Shown here: positions 8,357-18,749 of the stretch, piece after piece
Numbering within the stretch: the stretch's first letter is position 1
Layout: every line of letters starts with the position of its first letter
Assembly: GCA_900318565.1 (NCBI GenBank)
Contig: ONLD01000012.1
Location: 1-39,293 of the forward strand
Reading direction: 5' to 3'
DNA length: 39,293 nt
Source: an uncultured Bacteroidales bacterium
GTDB lineage: Bacteria; Bacteroidota; Bacteroidia; Bacteroidales; UBA932
Made by a program: the position numbers and the translations under genes
Notes under the pieces: generated by a model
Databases searched by the model: none
What the model saw: only the letters and a program-made list of their open reading frames with translations
Told to the model about the DNA's origin: nothing

Positions 8357-9625
8357 TTAATTGATTACGGAAAGGAGGTAGCGCCGGAGCGTCTCCCAGG
8401 GGTAGAACGGGCCTTCACCGAGGGCGGGAATGGACCAGTCGGCCTCATTGAACAAGACGCGCACGAGGACGTCGCCCCTGCCGCCGCGGTAGAAGACAAG
8501 CTGCAGGTTTGCCGCCATAGGCATAAGGATGCTGGAGTTCCAGACGCTGCAAGCCTCGTCGAAGGTGACTCTGGAGTCGTAGCCCTTCAGGCCTATGAGC
8601 GAGAAGAAGGGCATAAGCCCCACGTCGTGGCTGAAGCGAAGGTCGGCGGCGAGTTTGCCTCCGGAGAGGGCGTCATCGGCCCTGCGCACGAAGTCCTCGA
8701 CCAGAGGGTCCATTATATGCATACGCCACTCCCCCTGCTCCGCGCTTCCGCAGTGCTGGAGGTACATTTTAGCGTTGTATATCTTGGCGGCGACCTCGAA
8801 CTCTTCTGGAGTCAGGCAGTGCATAAGTTCCGGATAGCCCAGGTCGGCGGCCACGGTGCCGTTGGTCACGCAGGTCTCCGCTATGAGACGGTTGCTGCGA
8901 ATGCACTTACGGCCCTCGGCGGGGTCAGTGAAGATGCGACCGTAAAAGGCGTCGAAGTCGAAGAACTCCTTCATCGCCTTGTCAGCCTTGCGGCTGCCGG
9001 CTTTCAACCCGGGAGCGGCAATCTCTTCGCGGCACAGATAATCGTAGTACATCTCTCCCGCCACGAAGCCGAAGCGAAGCCGGGGAGAGGCCGATGCGAG
9101 AGCCGCGGCGAAATTGGTCATCGAGAGGATAGCCCTCTGCTTGTGGGTGGAGTAGCAGGCCACGCTGTCGCGCCCTTTTTGGTTGAAGACGGAAGGGAAA
9201 CGCTCCGCCATACGACGGGCGATTTCCTGGTGCTCACGGCCTCCGAGGTCGTTGATGAGGCCATACCGCCCCGTGGATACGCTGTCGAGCTGCACGAAGC
9301 AGCGCAGCAGCCTCTTCCCCTCGGGAGTCAGCAGCCCGAGGCTGTCCGCCTTCCGAAGCGGGTCCAGGCCGTTGCCGACATACGGACGGTTGACGGGATA
9401 ACGGCTGCCGTGGCGCCCGATATGGCTGATGTAGAATGCTTTATAGCCTGCCAGAGCCTTCTTCGTCATCTTGCCTGACATCTGGTAGGGGTGGTAAACT
9501 CCCATCCAGGCATCATACACGTCCACCCCTCGGGAAGCGTCCGTCGGGGCGAACTGCGCTGAAGACGAATGGCCCGGGAGCAGCAGGCCCAGCGCCAAAA
9601 GCGCACTAACCCACCTGCGAGCCAT
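8357..9625 (-). CDS. histidine-type (phytase-like) acid phosphatase, secreted
   Basis: A 422-residue enzyme of the histidine phosphatase superfamily, clade 2 (acid phosphatases, phytases, MINPP). The N-terminus from the ATG at 9625 is a good signal peptide ([18 protein letters not shown], cut near SSAQ); upstream codons in the same frame lie inside metG and are less likely. The catalytic motif RHGSRYP is at residues 71-77 and the HD proton-donor pair at about 333-334 ([11 protein letters not shown]). MINPP enzymes usually have HAE there, so HD points to ordinary clade-2 acid phosphatases or phytases; I leave the substrate open. The start codon overlaps the metG 3' end by 20 bp, so this exported enzyme is translationally linked to a tRNA synthetase gene, which looks like an accident of compaction rather than shared function. 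Confidence 0.82.
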   Translation of the reverse strand: MARRWVSALLALGLLLPGHSSSAQFAPTDASRGVDVYDAWMGVYHPYQMSGKMTKKALAGYKAFYISHIGRHGSRYPVNRPYVGNGLDPLRKADSLGLLTPEGKRLLRCFVQLDSVSTGRYGLINDLGGREHQEIARRMAERFPSVFNQKGRDSVACYSTHKQRAILSMTNFAAALASASPRLRFGFVAGEMYYDYLCREEIAAPGLKAGSRKADKAMKEFFDFDAFYGRIFTDPAEGRKCIRSNRLIAETCVTNGTVAADLGYPELMHCLTPEEFEVAAKIYNAKMYLQHCGSAEQGEWRMHIMDPLVEDFVRRADDALSGGKLAADLRFSHDVGLMPFFSLIGLKGYDSRVTFDEACSVWNSSILMPMAANLQLVFYRGGRGDVLVRVLFNEADWSIPALGEGPFYPWETLRRYLLSVIN

Positions 9626-11780
9626 TTCCAAGCACTTCTTGAGGGGTGATGAAACGCATCTTGCCGTCACCCTGCTTCGCCATAAGGATCATACCCCGGC
9701 TTTCGATGCCGCGGATGACCCGGGGCTTGAGGTTGGCAAGTATGCAAATCTGCTTGCCCACCATATCCTCGGGGGCGTAGTACTCGGCGATGCCGGACAC
9801 GATGGTGCGCTTGTCGATTCCGGTGTCGATGCTGAGTTTCAGGAGTTTGTCCGTCTTGGGCACGCGCTCGGCGGCAAGCACCGTGGCGGTGCGGATGTCC
9901 ATCTTCTCGAAATCTTCAAAACTGCACTCCTCTTTCTGGGGAGCCACTTTCTTAGCCTCCTCAGCCTTTTCGCGGGCAATGCGCTCGGCGCGTATGGCCT
10001 CGAGACGGGCTGTCTGGGCGTCGATTTGCGCATCGTCAATTTTCTCGAAGAGCAGCTCAGGCTCGCCTATGGCGTGCCCGGCGGGAAGTATCTGGGGCCT
10101 TCCGAGAAGCTCCCAATCCAGCACCAGGCCGCTGCGGGAGACTGTATCTCCTTCGTGGACCGTATGTATCGCACGTCCCTCGCCCTCGGCGAAGGTATTG
10201 ACAGTCTGCTGCTCGCCGCGGCGATGGTCGAAGCCGGCATCCAGCTCCACGCCCAGCATCTTGCGCAGGCGCCCTGCGGCAAAGGGAGTGAAAGGCTCGA
10301 AGGCAACGGACAGGTCGGCGCAAATCTGCAGGGAGATGTTGAGGATGGTCGCGGTGCGCTCCATATCGGTCTTTGCGACCTTCCAGGGCTCGGTGTCTGA
10401 AATGTACTTGTTGCCAAGGCGGGCGATGCCCATAGCGTCCTTGAGAGCGTCGCGGAAGCGGTAGCCCTCGAGATTCTTCTCCATCGAAGCTTTAAGGGCC
10501 GGAATGGCGGCAACCACTTCCTTATCGATGTCCAGCAGCTCTCCGCAGGCGGGCACCTTGCCGCCGAAATACTTGTGGGTCAGCACCACGGCGCGGTTGA
10601 CGAAGTTGCCGAAGATGGCGACGAGCTCACTGTTGTTGCGGGCCTGGAAGTCTTTCCAGCTGAAATCGTTGTCCTTGGTCTCGGGCGCATTAGCGGTAAG
10701 GGTGTAGCGTATCACGTCCTCATTGCCGGGGAACTGCTCCAGATACTCGTGGGCCCAGACGGCCCAGCCGCGGGAAGTCGAAATCTTGTCGCCCTCGAGG
10801 TTGAGGAACTCGTTGGCGGGCACGTTGTCCGGCAGGATGTAGCCGTCTCCGTAGGCCTTGAGCATAGAGGGGAATACGATGCAGTGGAACACGATGTTGT
10901 CCTTGCCTATGAAATGCACGAGGCGCGTCTCCTCGCTCTTCCACCATTTTTCCCAGCTCTGCGGAAGCAGCTCGCGGGTGTTGGAGATGTAGCCGATAGG
11001 AGCATCGAACCACACATAGAGCACTTTCCCTTCTGCTCCCTCGACGGGCACGGGCACGCCCCAGTCCAGGTCACGGGTCACGGCGCGCGGCTGCAGGCCT
11101 CCGTCCAGCCAGCTCTTCACCTGGCCATAGACATTGCTGCGCCATTCTTTGTGGCCCTCCAGGATCCAGTCGCGCAGCCACTGCTCATAGTCCTGCAGCG
11201 GCAGGTACCAGTGCGTGGTCTTGCGCTTCTGCGGAGTAGCGCCGCTGAGCTTGGAGTGCGGATTGATGAGCTCCTCGGGGCTGAGGGTGCTGCCGCATTT
11301 CTCGCACTGGTCGCCGTACGCGCCTTCATTGCCGCACTTGGGGCAGGTGCCGACGATATAGCGGTCGGCAAGGAAGGTCTTCGCCTCAGGGTCGTAGTAC
11401 TGCTCGCTCTCGCGGGTGATGAACTTGCCCTGCTCATAGAGTTTGCGGAAGAACTCCGACGCCCCCTCTTCGTGGACCCGGGAAGAAGTGCGGCCGTAGA
11501 TATCGAAATTGATGCCCAGGCCGGAAAACGAGTCCTTGATTATCTTGTGGTAGCGGTCCACGATGTCCTGCGGGGAGCAGCCCTGCTCGCGCGCCTTGAT
11601 GGTGATGGGCACGCCGTGCTCGTCGGAGCCGCAGACGTACAGCACGTCCTTGCCCCGCATACGCAGGTATCTTACATAAATGTCGGCGGGCACATATACG
11701 CCCGCCAGATGGCCTATGTGCACGGGGCCGTTGGCGTACGGCAGTGCACAAGTCACGAGTATCCGTTTCTTGTCGTTCAT
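9606..11780 (-). CDS. metG: methionyl-tRNA synthetase
   Basis: MetRS (724 residues), charging tRNA-Met in the cytoplasm. The N-terminal catalytic core has the HIGH signature at residues 21-24 ([13 protein letters not shown]), a zinc-binding insertion ([18 protein letters not shown] near 145-165) and a KMSKS-equivalent loop read as KISTSR. The C-terminal ~110 residues (from about [16 protein letters not shown]) form the tRNA-binding EMAP/Trbp111-like domain. Length and order match Bacteroidota MetRS. The start overlaps the dnaG stop in an ATGA arrangement, and its 3' end overlaps the phosphatase start, so it is central in a translationally coupled operon recQ-dnaG-metG. Nothing in the sequence is unusual for the family. 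Confidence 0.97.
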   Translation of the reverse strand: MNDKKRILVTCALPYANGPVHIGHLAGVYVPADIYVRYLRMRGKDVLYVCGSDEHGVPITIKAREQGCSPQDIVDRYHKIIKDSFSGLGINFDIYGRTSSRVHEEGASEFFRKLYEQGKFITRESEQYYDPEAKTFLADRYIVGTCPKCGNEGAYGDQCEKCGSTLSPEELINPHSKLSGATPQKRKTTHWYLPLQDYEQWLRDWILEGHKEWRSNVYGQVKSWLDGGLQPRAVTRDLDWGVPVPVEGAEGKVLYVWFDAPIGYISNTRELLPQSWEKWWKSEETRLVHFIGKDNIVFHCIVFPSMLKAYGDGYILPDNVPANEFLNLEGDKISTSRGWAVWAHEYLEQFPGNEDVIRYTLTANAPETKDNDFSWKDFQARNNSELVAIFGNFVNRAVVLTHKYFGGKVPACGELLDIDKEVVAAIPALKASMEKNLEGYRFRDALKDAMGIARLGNKYISDTEPWKVAKTDMERTATILNISLQICADLSVAFEPFTPFAAGRLRKMLGVELDAGFDHRRGEQQTVNTFAEGEGRAIHTVHEGDTVSRSGLVLDWELLGRPQILPAGHAIGEPELLFEKIDDAQIDAQTARLEAIRAERIAREKAEEAKKVAPQKEECSFEDFEKMDIRTATVLAAERVPKTDKLLKLSIDTGIDKRTIVSGIAEYYAPEDMVGKQICILANLKPRVIRGIESRGMILMAKQGDGKMRFITPQEVLGNGSQVG

Positions 11781-13762
11781 ATTGTATCGGTTTTTTCTCT
11801 TCCTATTTTTTGTTTGATGCGCCTCTGGGCCGCCTGCAGACGGACCATTTCCTGCATCAGGGTAATCTGTTCTTCGGGGGAGGCGTCCTTGAGGGCGCGG
11901 CGCACGGTCTCCAGACGGTCCTGCACCCTGCGCTCGGCATAGACCATAATGGCCTTAGGCACTCCGGACACGAGAAAGTAGGAGGTCGTGGTCAGCGCAG
12001 CCTCGAAGGCACCCACCGTGAGACGGTATTTTTCTGTCGAAAATCGCGCGGCCAGGGCAGCTACCGTGCGGTCCTCCCCGTTGAGCAGGGAGCGGACTAT
12101 GTCGGCCTGGGAGAGGCCTTCGTCATAAAGACGCATATATGCCTCGTACAGAGCCCGGTAGGCGCTGTTGCCAAAACTGCTGTCGTCAGCCTCCAGAGCC
12201 TCCCGGATGAAGTCCGCGACGGTCTGCTTCTCGTCTTCGCTGCCCGAATAGTATGGCGAATCGCTCTCGAAATCCAGGCTCTCGCAGCCGTAGCTCAGAA
12301 GGAAATACAGCAGGTCCCTCTCCGCCGGGGCGAGGATATGGTTCTCTTCGTAAGGCTCGGCAGGGGCCGGTACGCCCTGCACCTCGGGCTCGGCTTCCCC
12401 GGAAGGGACCTCGGGCCCGGAGGACGGCTGCTCGCGGCGGCGCTCCCTCAGGGTCTCTTCCTGCTTGCGGCGCCGCACCGACGAGATGCGCTCGAAGAGT
12501 ATCGCGGACTCTATGCCGAAGCGCGCCGCCACAGTGTCCACATAGACCGAACGCTTCACGGGGTCAGGAATCTCTGCAATCGTGTCAGCGATGTCGTTGA
12601 TGAGGGAGGCCTTCTTCAGCGGGTCGGAGCCGGCGTCGGACAGCAGCAGGTCGGTCTTGAATTCTATGAAGTCCCGCTCCCCTTCGGCGATGAAGCGCTG
12701 CATCTCCTCGAGGGTATGCTTGCGGGCGTATGAATCAGGGTCTTCCCCGTCCGGGAGCAGCACCACCTTCACGTTCAGCCCCTCCGCGAGGAAGAGGTTG
12801 ATGCCGCGCAGGGCGGCGTGGATGCCGGCAGAATCGCCGTCGTACATTATGGTGGCGTTGTCGGTGAACTTGTGGATGAGGCGAATCTGCTCCACCGTAA
12901 GGGAAGTGCCACAGGAGGCCACCACGTTGGTGATGCCGAGCTGGTGGAGCGTGACCATATCGACGTTGCCTTCGACCAGGATGCACTTGCCGCTGCGGGA
13001 AATCTCCGCCTTCGCGAACCAGATGCCCAGCAGGTTGCGGCTCTTGACGTAAATCTCCGTCTCAGGCGAATTGACGTATTTGGCGGGATTGTCGGCGTGG
13101 AGCGTGCGGCCGCTGAAAGCCAGCACACGGCCGCTCACGGAGTGGATCGGGAACATCACCCTCTCGCGGAACTTGTCCACGACCGTCCCGTCTTCGCGCT
13201 GCACGGCAAGGCCGGCGGCAAGGATGTACTCCTGCTTGTAGCCTGCCTGCAGGGCGGCGTCCAGGAGTGCGGTCCGGCCGGAAGGGGCCCATCCGAGACC
13301 GAAGCGGGCTATGGTCTCATCCTCGAGGCCGCGCTTGTGGAAATACGCCAGGCCCACTCCGCGGCCCTCTGGGGTCTGAAGCTGGGATGCATAGAACTTC
13401 TGGGCGAACTCAGAGACCAGCAGCAGGCTTTCGCGTCTCTGCCGGCGGGCGATTTCCTCGGCGCTCTCCTCTTCTTCAACTATTTCAATGTGGTACTTGG
13501 CCGCAAGATAGCGCAGGGCCTCGACATAGCTGCTGTGCTCGTGCTCCATCACGAAGCCCACGGCGGAGCCGGACTTGCCGCAACCGAAGCACTTGAAGAT
13601 ACCTTTGGCCGGAGACACGTAGAACGACGGGGTCTTCTCGTTGTGGAACGGACAGCAGGCCACGAAATTGGCCCCGCGGCGCCTCAACGTCACGAAATCC
13701 CCCACTACGTCTTCGATACGGGCCGTGTCGAGGATGAGATTTACTGTCTCCTGCGGTATCAC
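11777..13762 (-). CDS. dnaG: DNA primase
   Basis: DnaG (661 residues) makes RNA primers at the replication fork. The N-terminal CHC2 zinc finger is intact (Cys36 or Cys37, His40, Cys58, Cys61). The Toprim core follows with EGNVDM at 264-269 (EGYMDV in many bacteria) and DGDSAG at 308-313. The C-terminal ~200 residues should be the DnaB-interacting domain, preceded by a low-complexity linker rich in Glu, Pro and Ser. The start codon is GTG (13760-13762) and it overlaps the recQ stop as GTGA; the first residues ([10 protein letters not shown]) align with other primases, which supports this start. Its own stop overlaps the metG ATG. In many Bacteroidota dnaG is not next to metG and recQ, so the order is a local feature. 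Confidence 0.96.
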   Translation of the reverse strand: MIPQETVNLILDTARIEDVVGDFVTLRRRGANFVACCPFHNEKTPSFYVSPAKGIFKCFGCGKSGSAVGFVMEHEHSSYVEALRYLAAKYHIEIVEEEESAEEIARRQRRESLLLVSEFAQKFYASQLQTPEGRGVGLAYFHKRGLEDETIARFGLGWAPSGRTALLDAALQAGYKQEYILAAGLAVQREDGTVVDKFRERVMFPIHSVSGRVLAFSGRTLHADNPAKYVNSPETEIYVKSRNLLGIWFAKAEISRSGKCILVEGNVDMVTLHQLGITNVVASCGTSLTVEQIRLIHKFTDNATIMYDGDSAGIHAALRGINLFLAEGLNVKVVLLPDGEDPDSYARKHTLEEMQRFIAEGERDFIEFKTDLLLSDAGSDPLKKASLINDIADTIAEIPDPVKRSVYVDTVAARFGIESAILFERISSVRRRKQEETLRERRREQPSSGPEVPSGEAEPEVQGVPAPAEPYEENHILAPAERDLLYFLLSYGCESLDFESDSPYYSGSEDEKQTVADFIREALEADDSSFGNSAYRALYEAYMRLYDEGLSQADIVRSLLNGEDRTVAALAARFSTEKYRLTVGAFEAALTTTSYFLVSGVPKAIMVYAERRVQDRLETVRRALKDASPEEQITLMQEMVRLQAAQRRIKQKIGREKTDTI

Positions 13763-15975
13763 GAAGCTATCTCACACAAGAACTTTATGCGCACGAGGCG
13801 TATTTCCATTTCGTCGTAGTCGCCGCCCAGCGCGGAAATCGCTTCCTGCAGCGAATCGGAAGAAGCCTCTTCCTTGAAATACTCGAGAATCTCGTCCACC
13901 ACGTCCTCGTCCACGTTTTCTTCGATGTAGTAGTCGAGGTTGAGCTTGGTGCCGGTGGCGACGATTGCCTCTATTTCGCCCATCAGCTCGTCCATATCCA
14001 GGCCCTTGGCAGCGGCTATGTCCTCGAGCGACATACACTTGTCTATGCTCTGGATTATGAAAATCTTGTTGGTGGACTTGCCGGGAGCCGACTTCACTAT
14101 AAAATCGTCCGGACGGGATATCTCGTTCTCCTCCACATACTTGCGTATGAGGGCCACGAACTCGGCGCCGAACTTCCTCGCCTTGCCTTCGCCCACGCCC
14201 TGGCAAAGGCGCAGCTCCTCGATGGTGATGGGGTAGAGGATGGACATATCGTCCAGGGCCGGGTCGCCGAAGATAATCCAGGGCTGGAGTCCCAGTTTGC
14301 GCGCCACGTCACGGCGCAGGTCTTTCAGCATCGCGAGCAGCACGGGATCACCCGCTCCGCCTCCGCGCATCGCGGCATTGGCCGCCTGGGCCTCTTCGTC
14401 GTCATCGTCCATTTCGGAGTCGCCGCCGGTGAACACCCTGTCCTCCACCATCTTGAGCTCGTACGGGCAGGCCAGGAACTCCCGGCCCTTGGAGGTCACG
14501 CCTATGAGGCCATAGGCTTCTATCTCCTTCTCCAGCAGATGCAGGATGAGGCCCTGGTGGATGACGGTACACCAGAACTTGTCGCTGTGGTCGGAGCCTT
14601 TGCCGAAGTACGGAAGCGTATCGTGCTTGTAGGACTTTACCATAGCGTTGGCGTTGCCGACGAGGATGTTGGCAAGGTGCTCTATCTTGAAGTGCTCGGG
14701 CAGGGACTCGATGAGGCGGATGACCAGCTGCATCTGCTCGCGGCCGTCGAAGAGAGGCTTGGGATGCACGCAGTTGTCACAGGAGCCGCAGTTGTCCTGC
14801 GGGTAATCCTCGCCGAAGTAGTTGAGCAGCAGCTTGCGGCGGCACTGGTTGGACTCGGCGTACGCCACCACCTCGCCGAGAAGCTGACGGCTGATTTCCT
14901 GCTCGGCCACGGGCTTGCCCTGCATAAACTTCTCGAGCTTCTGGATGTCCTTGTAGCTGTAGTAGTCGATGCAGCGGCCTTCCTCGCCGTCGCGTCCGGC
15001 CCGCCCTGTCTCCTGGTAATAGCTTTCGATGCTCTTGGGGATGTCGTAATGGATGACGAAGCGCACGTCCGGCTTGTCTATACCCATACCGAAGGCAATC
15101 GTGGCCACGATGACGTTGATTTCCTCGGAAAGGAAGGCGTCCTGGTTTTCCGCGCGGGTGCGGGCGTCGAGGCCGGCGTGGTACGGCCGGGCCTTTATGC
15201 CGTTGATGCACAGCAGCTGGGCTATTTCCTCCACCTTCTTGCGGCTGAGGCAATAGACTATGCCAGACTTGCCGGGATTCTGCTTGATGTACTTGATCAT
15301 ATCCTTCTCCACGTCCTGCTTGTCGCGCACTTCGTAGTAGAGGTTGGGGCGGTTGAAGGAAGACTTGAACACGGCGGCCTTCTGGATGCCAAGGTTCTTG
15401 AGGATGTCGCTCTGGACTTTTGGGGTCGCGGTTGCAGTCAGGGCTATTATTGGAAGGCGCCCGATTTCATCGACCAGGGCGCGTATCCTGCGGTATTCAG
15501 GGCGGAAATCGTGACCCCATTCGGAGATACAATGCGCCTCGTCCACCGCGTAGAAGGAAATCTTCACTTCGCGCAGCAGGGCCACGTTCTCTTCCTTGGT
15601 AAGGGACTCAGGGGCTACATAGAGTATTTTCGTCTTTCCGCTGAGAAGGTCGGAGCGCACTTCCTCTATCTGCATCTTGCTCAGGGACGAATTGAGGAAA
15701 TGAGCGATGCTGCCCGTACCGGTATCGAAACCCCGCAGCAGGTCAACCTGGTTTTTCATCAGGGCGATGAGCGGCGAAATCACGATGGCGGTACCCTCCA
15801 TCAGGATGGCCGGGAGCTGGTAGCAGAGGGACTTGCCGCCGCCCGTGGGCATCAGCACGAATGCGTCCCCGCCGTCAAGCAGATGGCGTATCACCCTCTC
15901 CTGGTCGCCTTTGAAGGTATCGTATCCGAAAAAATCTTTCAGGGTTTTGTGGATGGTCGCTGAATCGATAGTCAT
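13759..15975 (-). CDS. recQ: ATP-dependent DNA helicase RecQ
   Basis: RecQ-family 3'-5' helicase (738 residues) for recombination and fork repair. Helicase motifs are clear: motif 0 and Walker A (MPTGGGKSLCYQLPA, ~42-56), DEAH box (145-148, DEAHCISEWGHDFRP, including the RecQ aromatic loop), and motif VI (QETGRAGRDG). The RecQ zinc site follows (C-R-R-K ... NCGSCDNC, about 377-401), then an RQC winged-helix region and an HRDC domain at roughly 555-630 (ARKLGLQPWIIFGD). Unlike short RecQ proteins it keeps an extra C-terminal stretch of about 100 residues rich in Asp and Glu, which is common in Bacteroidota. It starts 7 bp after the DUF1015 stop and its stop overlaps the dnaG start. Confidence 0.96.
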   Translation of the reverse strand: MTIDSATIHKTLKDFFGYDTFKGDQERVIRHLLDGGDAFVLMPTGGGKSLCYQLPAILMEGTAIVISPLIALMKNQVDLLRGFDTGTGSIAHFLNSSLSKMQIEEVRSDLLSGKTKILYVAPESLTKEENVALLREVKISFYAVDEAHCISEWGHDFRPEYRRIRALVDEIGRLPIIALTATATPKVQSDILKNLGIQKAAVFKSSFNRPNLYYEVRDKQDVEKDMIKYIKQNPGKSGIVYCLSRKKVEEIAQLLCINGIKARPYHAGLDARTRAENQDAFLSEEINVIVATIAFGMGIDKPDVRFVIHYDIPKSIESYYQETGRAGRDGEEGRCIDYYSYKDIQKLEKFMQGKPVAEQEISRQLLGEVVAYAESNQCRRKLLLNYFGEDYPQDNCGSCDNCVHPKPLFDGREQMQLVIRLIESLPEHFKIEHLANILVGNANAMVKSYKHDTLPYFGKGSDHSDKFWCTVIHQGLILHLLEKEIEAYGLIGVTSKGREFLACPYELKMVEDRVFTGGDSEMDDDDEEAQAANAAMRGGGAGDPVLLAMLKDLRRDVARKLGLQPWIIFGDPALDDMSILYPITIEELRLCQGVGEGKARKFGAEFVALIRKYVEENEISRPDDFIVKSAPGKSTNKIFIIQSIDKCMSLEDIAAAKGLDMDELMGEIEAIVATGTKLNLDYYIEENVDEDVVDEILEYFKEEASSDSLQEAISALGGDYDEMEIRLVRIKFLCEIAS

Positions 15976-15982
15976 CAGTTGA

Positions 15983-17281
15983 TCAATCTAAAGTGTGGAT
16001 TGCAAGGCCGGAACGGAGCTTGGGCTCGAACCAGGTTGTCTTCGGAGGCATAATCTGGCCGCTGTCGGCGATGTCGAGCAGCTGCTTCATAGACACCGGG
16101 TACAGGGCGAAGGCCACCTTCATCTCGCCGCTGTCAACCCGGCGGGAGAGCTCTCCGAGGCCCCTGATGCCGCCCACGAAGTCGATGCGCTTGTCGGTGC
16201 GGAGGTCTTTGATACCCAGAATCTTGTCCAGCACGAGGCGGCTGAGGATGGTCACGTCCAGCACCCCGATGGGGTCGGAATCGTCATAGCGGCCGGGCCT
16301 GGCCGTCAGGCTGTACCACACGCCCTCGATATACATAGAGAAATTGTGCAAGCCGGAGGGGTGATAGATTTCGGAGCAGCTGCAGTGGCAGGGATACTCG
16401 CAGTCGCACTTGCCGCCGTCTTTGGTGCAGTCGCACTTGCATTCGATTATGAAGTCCTCTTCGAGAGCCTTGAAGAAGTCTTTGGTGCTCAAGCCGTTAA
16501 GGTCTTTGACCACGCGGTTGTAGTCTATGATTTTGAGCTGGCTCTCGGGGAAGCATACCGCCATAAAGAAGTTGTACTCTTCGTCGCCGGTGTGCGCGGG
16601 GTTCTGCGCTCTCTTCTCTGCGCCCACGCGGGCGGCCGCGGCGGTGCGGTGGTGGCCGTCGGCCACATAGAAAGCATCGACCTGGGTTGTGAATATTTCG
16701 GTTATGCGCGCCACGGTCGCGGGGTCGCTGATGACCCAGAAATCGTGTCCGAAGCCATTTTCGTCAGTAAAACTGTATTCTTTCGGACCGGCTGCGGCCT
16801 TCTCCACGATGGCGTTGAGCTCGGCGTTGTCCCTGTAGGAGAAGAACACGGGCTCGATGTTGGCATTCTGGATGCGGACGTGGATCATACGGTCGTCCTC
16901 CTTGTCCTTGCGGGTCAGCTCGTGCTTCTTGATGACGCCGGAGGTGTAGTCGTCGGTGTGCGCACAGAGCACGAGGCCGTATTGGGTGCGGCCGTCCATA
17001 GTCTGGGCATATACATAATAGCAGGGGGACGGGTCGCGCTTAAGATAGCCGCGCTCCCTCCAGAGCCGGAAATTCTCGACCGCCTTGTCATAGACCGCCT
17101 GCGAATGCTCGTCCGCAATCGGCTCGAAATCTATCTCGGGTTTGGTAATGTGCAGGAGGGATTTCTCTCCTGCCATCTTTTTGGCCTCCAAAGAGTTAAG
17201 AACGTCATAAGGAGGAGCGGCCACCTCTGTCACGATGGATTTCGGAGGCCTGAGGGCTGCAAAAGGCTTTACTCGTACCAT
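15983..17281 (-). CDS. DUF1015 family protein with a Cys-rich insertion
   Basis: A 432-residue member of DUF1015 (COG4198). Family landmarks are visible: the N-terminal PPYDVL, the central DGHHRTAAA at 208-216, and the C-terminal GLAIHTL end. From memory, members in Bacteroidota are often next to serC and serA; here serCA lie about 2.7 kb away on the opposite strand, which keeps the link loosely intact. The biochemical role is not known to me. Residues 281-302 carry eight Cys and one His (CKCDC ... KCDC ... CHCSC), encoded at 16376-16441 with a 12-base direct repeat. This is not something I recall from the family and could bind metal. Frame and both flanks are intact, so it is an insertion, not an error. 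A likely promoter lies in the 58-bp gap upstream. Confidence 0.85.
   Translation of the reverse strand: MVRVKPFAALRPPKSIVTEVAAPPYDVLNSLEAKKMAGEKSLLHITKPEIDFEPIADEHSQAVYDKAVENFRLWRERGYLKRDPSPCYYVYAQTMDGRTQYGLVLCAHTDDYTSGVIKKHELTRKDKEDDRMIHVRIQNANIEPVFFSYRDNAELNAIVEKAAAGPKEYSFTDENGFGHDFWVISDPATVARITEIFTTQVDAFYVADGHHRTAAAARVGAEKRAQNPAHTGDEEYNFFMAVCFPESQLKIIDYNRVVKDLNGLSTKDFFKALEEDFIIECKCDCTKDGGKCDCEYPCHCSCSEIYHPSGLHNFSMYIEGVWYSLTARPGRYDDSDPIGVLDVTILSRLVLDKILGIKDLRTDKRIDFVGGIRGLGELSRRVDSGEMKVAFALYPVSMKQLLDIADSGQIMPPKTTWFEPKLRSGLAIHTLD
16376..16441 (-). other. Cys-rich insertion within the DUF1015 gene
   Basis: Encodes residues 281-302 of the DUF1015 protein: Cys at 281, 283, 285, 292, 294, 298, 300 and 302 with His299. 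The codon block for K-C-D-C occurs twice, suggesting growth by local duplication. Confidence 0.7.
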
Positions 17282-17302
17282 AGGATATCAGTTTATGTCT
17301 TT

Positions 17303-17334
17303 CCAAGATACGAATAAAAAATCAAAAAAGCAAG
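17303..17334 (-). promoter_or_regulatory. possible promoter of the DUF1015-recQ-dnaG-metG operon
   Basis: On the minus strand CTTG (17334-17331), a 20-bp spacer, then TATCTTGG (17310-17303), each one mismatch from the Bacteroidota TTTG / TAnnTTTG consensus. The spacer length is ideal and a 21-base leader, ending in an A/T-rich stretch, remains before the ATG. Confidence 0.4.
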
Positions 17335-17339
17335 TTCCG

Positions 17340-18749
17340 CTAGATTATCCCTGCTTCAGAGGCGGCCTTCAGCATTCCGGCATTGTTGCGGACGTTCATC
17401 TTGGCGTAGATGTTCTGCTTGTGCTTGTTGACGGTATAGACGCTGATGTTGAGACGGTCGGCTATGCGCAGGGCGGAAAGCCCCTCGCCGCTCAGGCGGA
17501 CGATTTCAAGCTCGCGGGGCGTGAGGCCGAAATGCGAGCCCGCCTCGTCCCTTTCCCGGACCAGGGTGACGATGTAGTCGGCAACCTCCTGGCTGAGCTG
17601 GGCGGAATCCCCGAAAAGCTCGGAGCAGCGCTGCCGTATCTGGGCGTCGTCCATACTGCTGAAATCGGGCAGTTTCGACGCCACTTCCTGGTGGAACGAA
17701 CTGCTGGTGAAATCCTTGGATATGAAGCGGATAAGCTTGTCTTTGTTGTGGCTGGCGACCAGTAGCCTGCGGTTGTAGATGACGAACTGAAGAGCAGCCA
17801 GGGCCAGCAGAAGCAGCATAATGCTAAGCATCACCACGAGTATCTTCAGCCCGTCGATGCGGGTCTGCTTGAGGCGCGACTCGTAGCGGGTCTCCATATC
17901 CTGAAGGAGAGTGTCGGAGCGCTGTTTCAAATAACTCTGCACGGCGATGGTATACTGCTGATGCGCGTCGGCGGCTTCCTCGACCAGGCCACGCGCGGCA
18001 TACATCATCACAAGCTGGTTGAGAATCTGGGAACGCATCAGGTAGTCCTGCTCGCCGCAGTGCTCCAGATTTTCCTTGCAGCACTCTATCCCGTCTTCGG
18101 TCTTCCCGCCCTGGCGAAGGTAGCGGATCTGATAAGGCAGCGCCTTGACATACAAGTCATTGAGTCCGTGTTCAAGAGCCAGTGCACGACCCTTTTCCAG
18201 ATATTCTCCGGCCTGCCGGTAGATATCTTCGTCTATCGGGTCCCGGAAGCGGTTGCGGTTGACGCAGACCTGCGAGAGATTGTAGTAGATGTCTATCTCT
18301 TCCGGGACATAGCCCCGGGCGGAGGCGATTGCCAGCGCATCGTTGAAATAGCCCAGGGCTTCATCGTCCCTGGCGCTCTCTTCCGTGATGCCGCTGTAAG
18401 AGCACAGGCGCCCTTTCTGAATCAGGGCGGCGCAGAGAAGGCTGTCGGAAGAAGAGGAGCGAGCTATGCGTTCAGCCTCGCAGATGTGCTCCCAGGCCTG
18501 TCCGTCCCGCCAGGTCATAAGGTCTAACCTCGCAAGATGCGTAAGCGCTTCGGCCTTTTCCGGTCCGCGGGCCGCGTCGAGGGCACGGATGGCATAGTCG
18601 GCGGCCCGCTCGTAATCCTGCACGGATGCGTAGCGGTCCGAATCCTCAAGAAGGGACTTGAAAGATTCCGCCCCGGAAACGGAATCCCGGGGCGAACATC
18701 CGAGCGCGATGCCCAGAAGCAGAACCAGAGCGCTAAGCCTCGTCTGCAT
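17340..18749 (-). CDS. LuxR-type TPR lipoprotein regulator
   Basis: A 469-residue membrane regulator. I start it at the ATG at 18749, because the next residues form a lipoprotein signal (MQTRLSALVLLLGIALGC, lipobox Cys18); the ATG directly before it (18752) is equally possible. Residues 30-290 are TPR-like helices, a coiled-coil leads to a transmembrane helix at about 303-325, and the C-terminus is a clear LuxR/GerE HTH at about 408-465 (LTPRELEIVRLSGEGLSALRIADRLNIS... as pattern). So DNA binding is cytoplasmic and the TPR part periplasmic. Target genes are unknown. The start overlaps the 3' end of the pRiA4b ORF-3-like gene by about 17 bp, so the pair is co-transcribed. Same architecture as the regulator at 4265-5887, but with a far better conserved HTH. 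Confidence 0.82.
   Translation of the reverse strand: MQTRLSALVLLLGIALGCSPRDSVSGAESFKSLLEDSDRYASVQDYERAADYAIRALDAARGPEKAEALTHLARLDLMTWRDGQAWEHICEAERIARSSSSDSLLCAALIQKGRLCSYSGITEESARDDEALGYFNDALAIASARGYVPEEIDIYYNLSQVCVNRNRFRDPIDEDIYRQAGEYLEKGRALALEHGLNDLYVKALPYQIRYLRQGGKTEDGIECCKENLEHCGEQDYLMRSQILNQLVMMYAARGLVEEAADAHQQYTIAVQSYLKQRSDTLLQDMETRYESRLKQTRIDGLKILVVMLSIMLLLLALAALQFVIYNRRLLVASHNKDKLIRFISKDFTSSSFHQEVASKLPDFSSMDDAQIRQRCSELFGDSAQLSQEVADYIVTLVRERDEAGSHFGLTPRELEIVRLSGEGLSALRIADRLNISVYTVNKHKQNIYAKMNVRNNAGMLKAASEAGII

Noticed and set aside
5951..16289. Long plus-strand open frames opposite the minus-strand operon (e.g. opposite recQ, dnaG, metG and DUF1015)
   Set aside because: They are shadows of GC-rich genes in the opposite frame: no family pattern, Val/Ala/Gly/His-rich composition, and they overlap recognised proteins throughout.
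16376..16441. Cys-rich stretch in DUF1015 as a frameshift artefact
   Set aside because: The reading frame is continuous and the family pattern continues on both sides, so the stretch is a real in-frame insertion.
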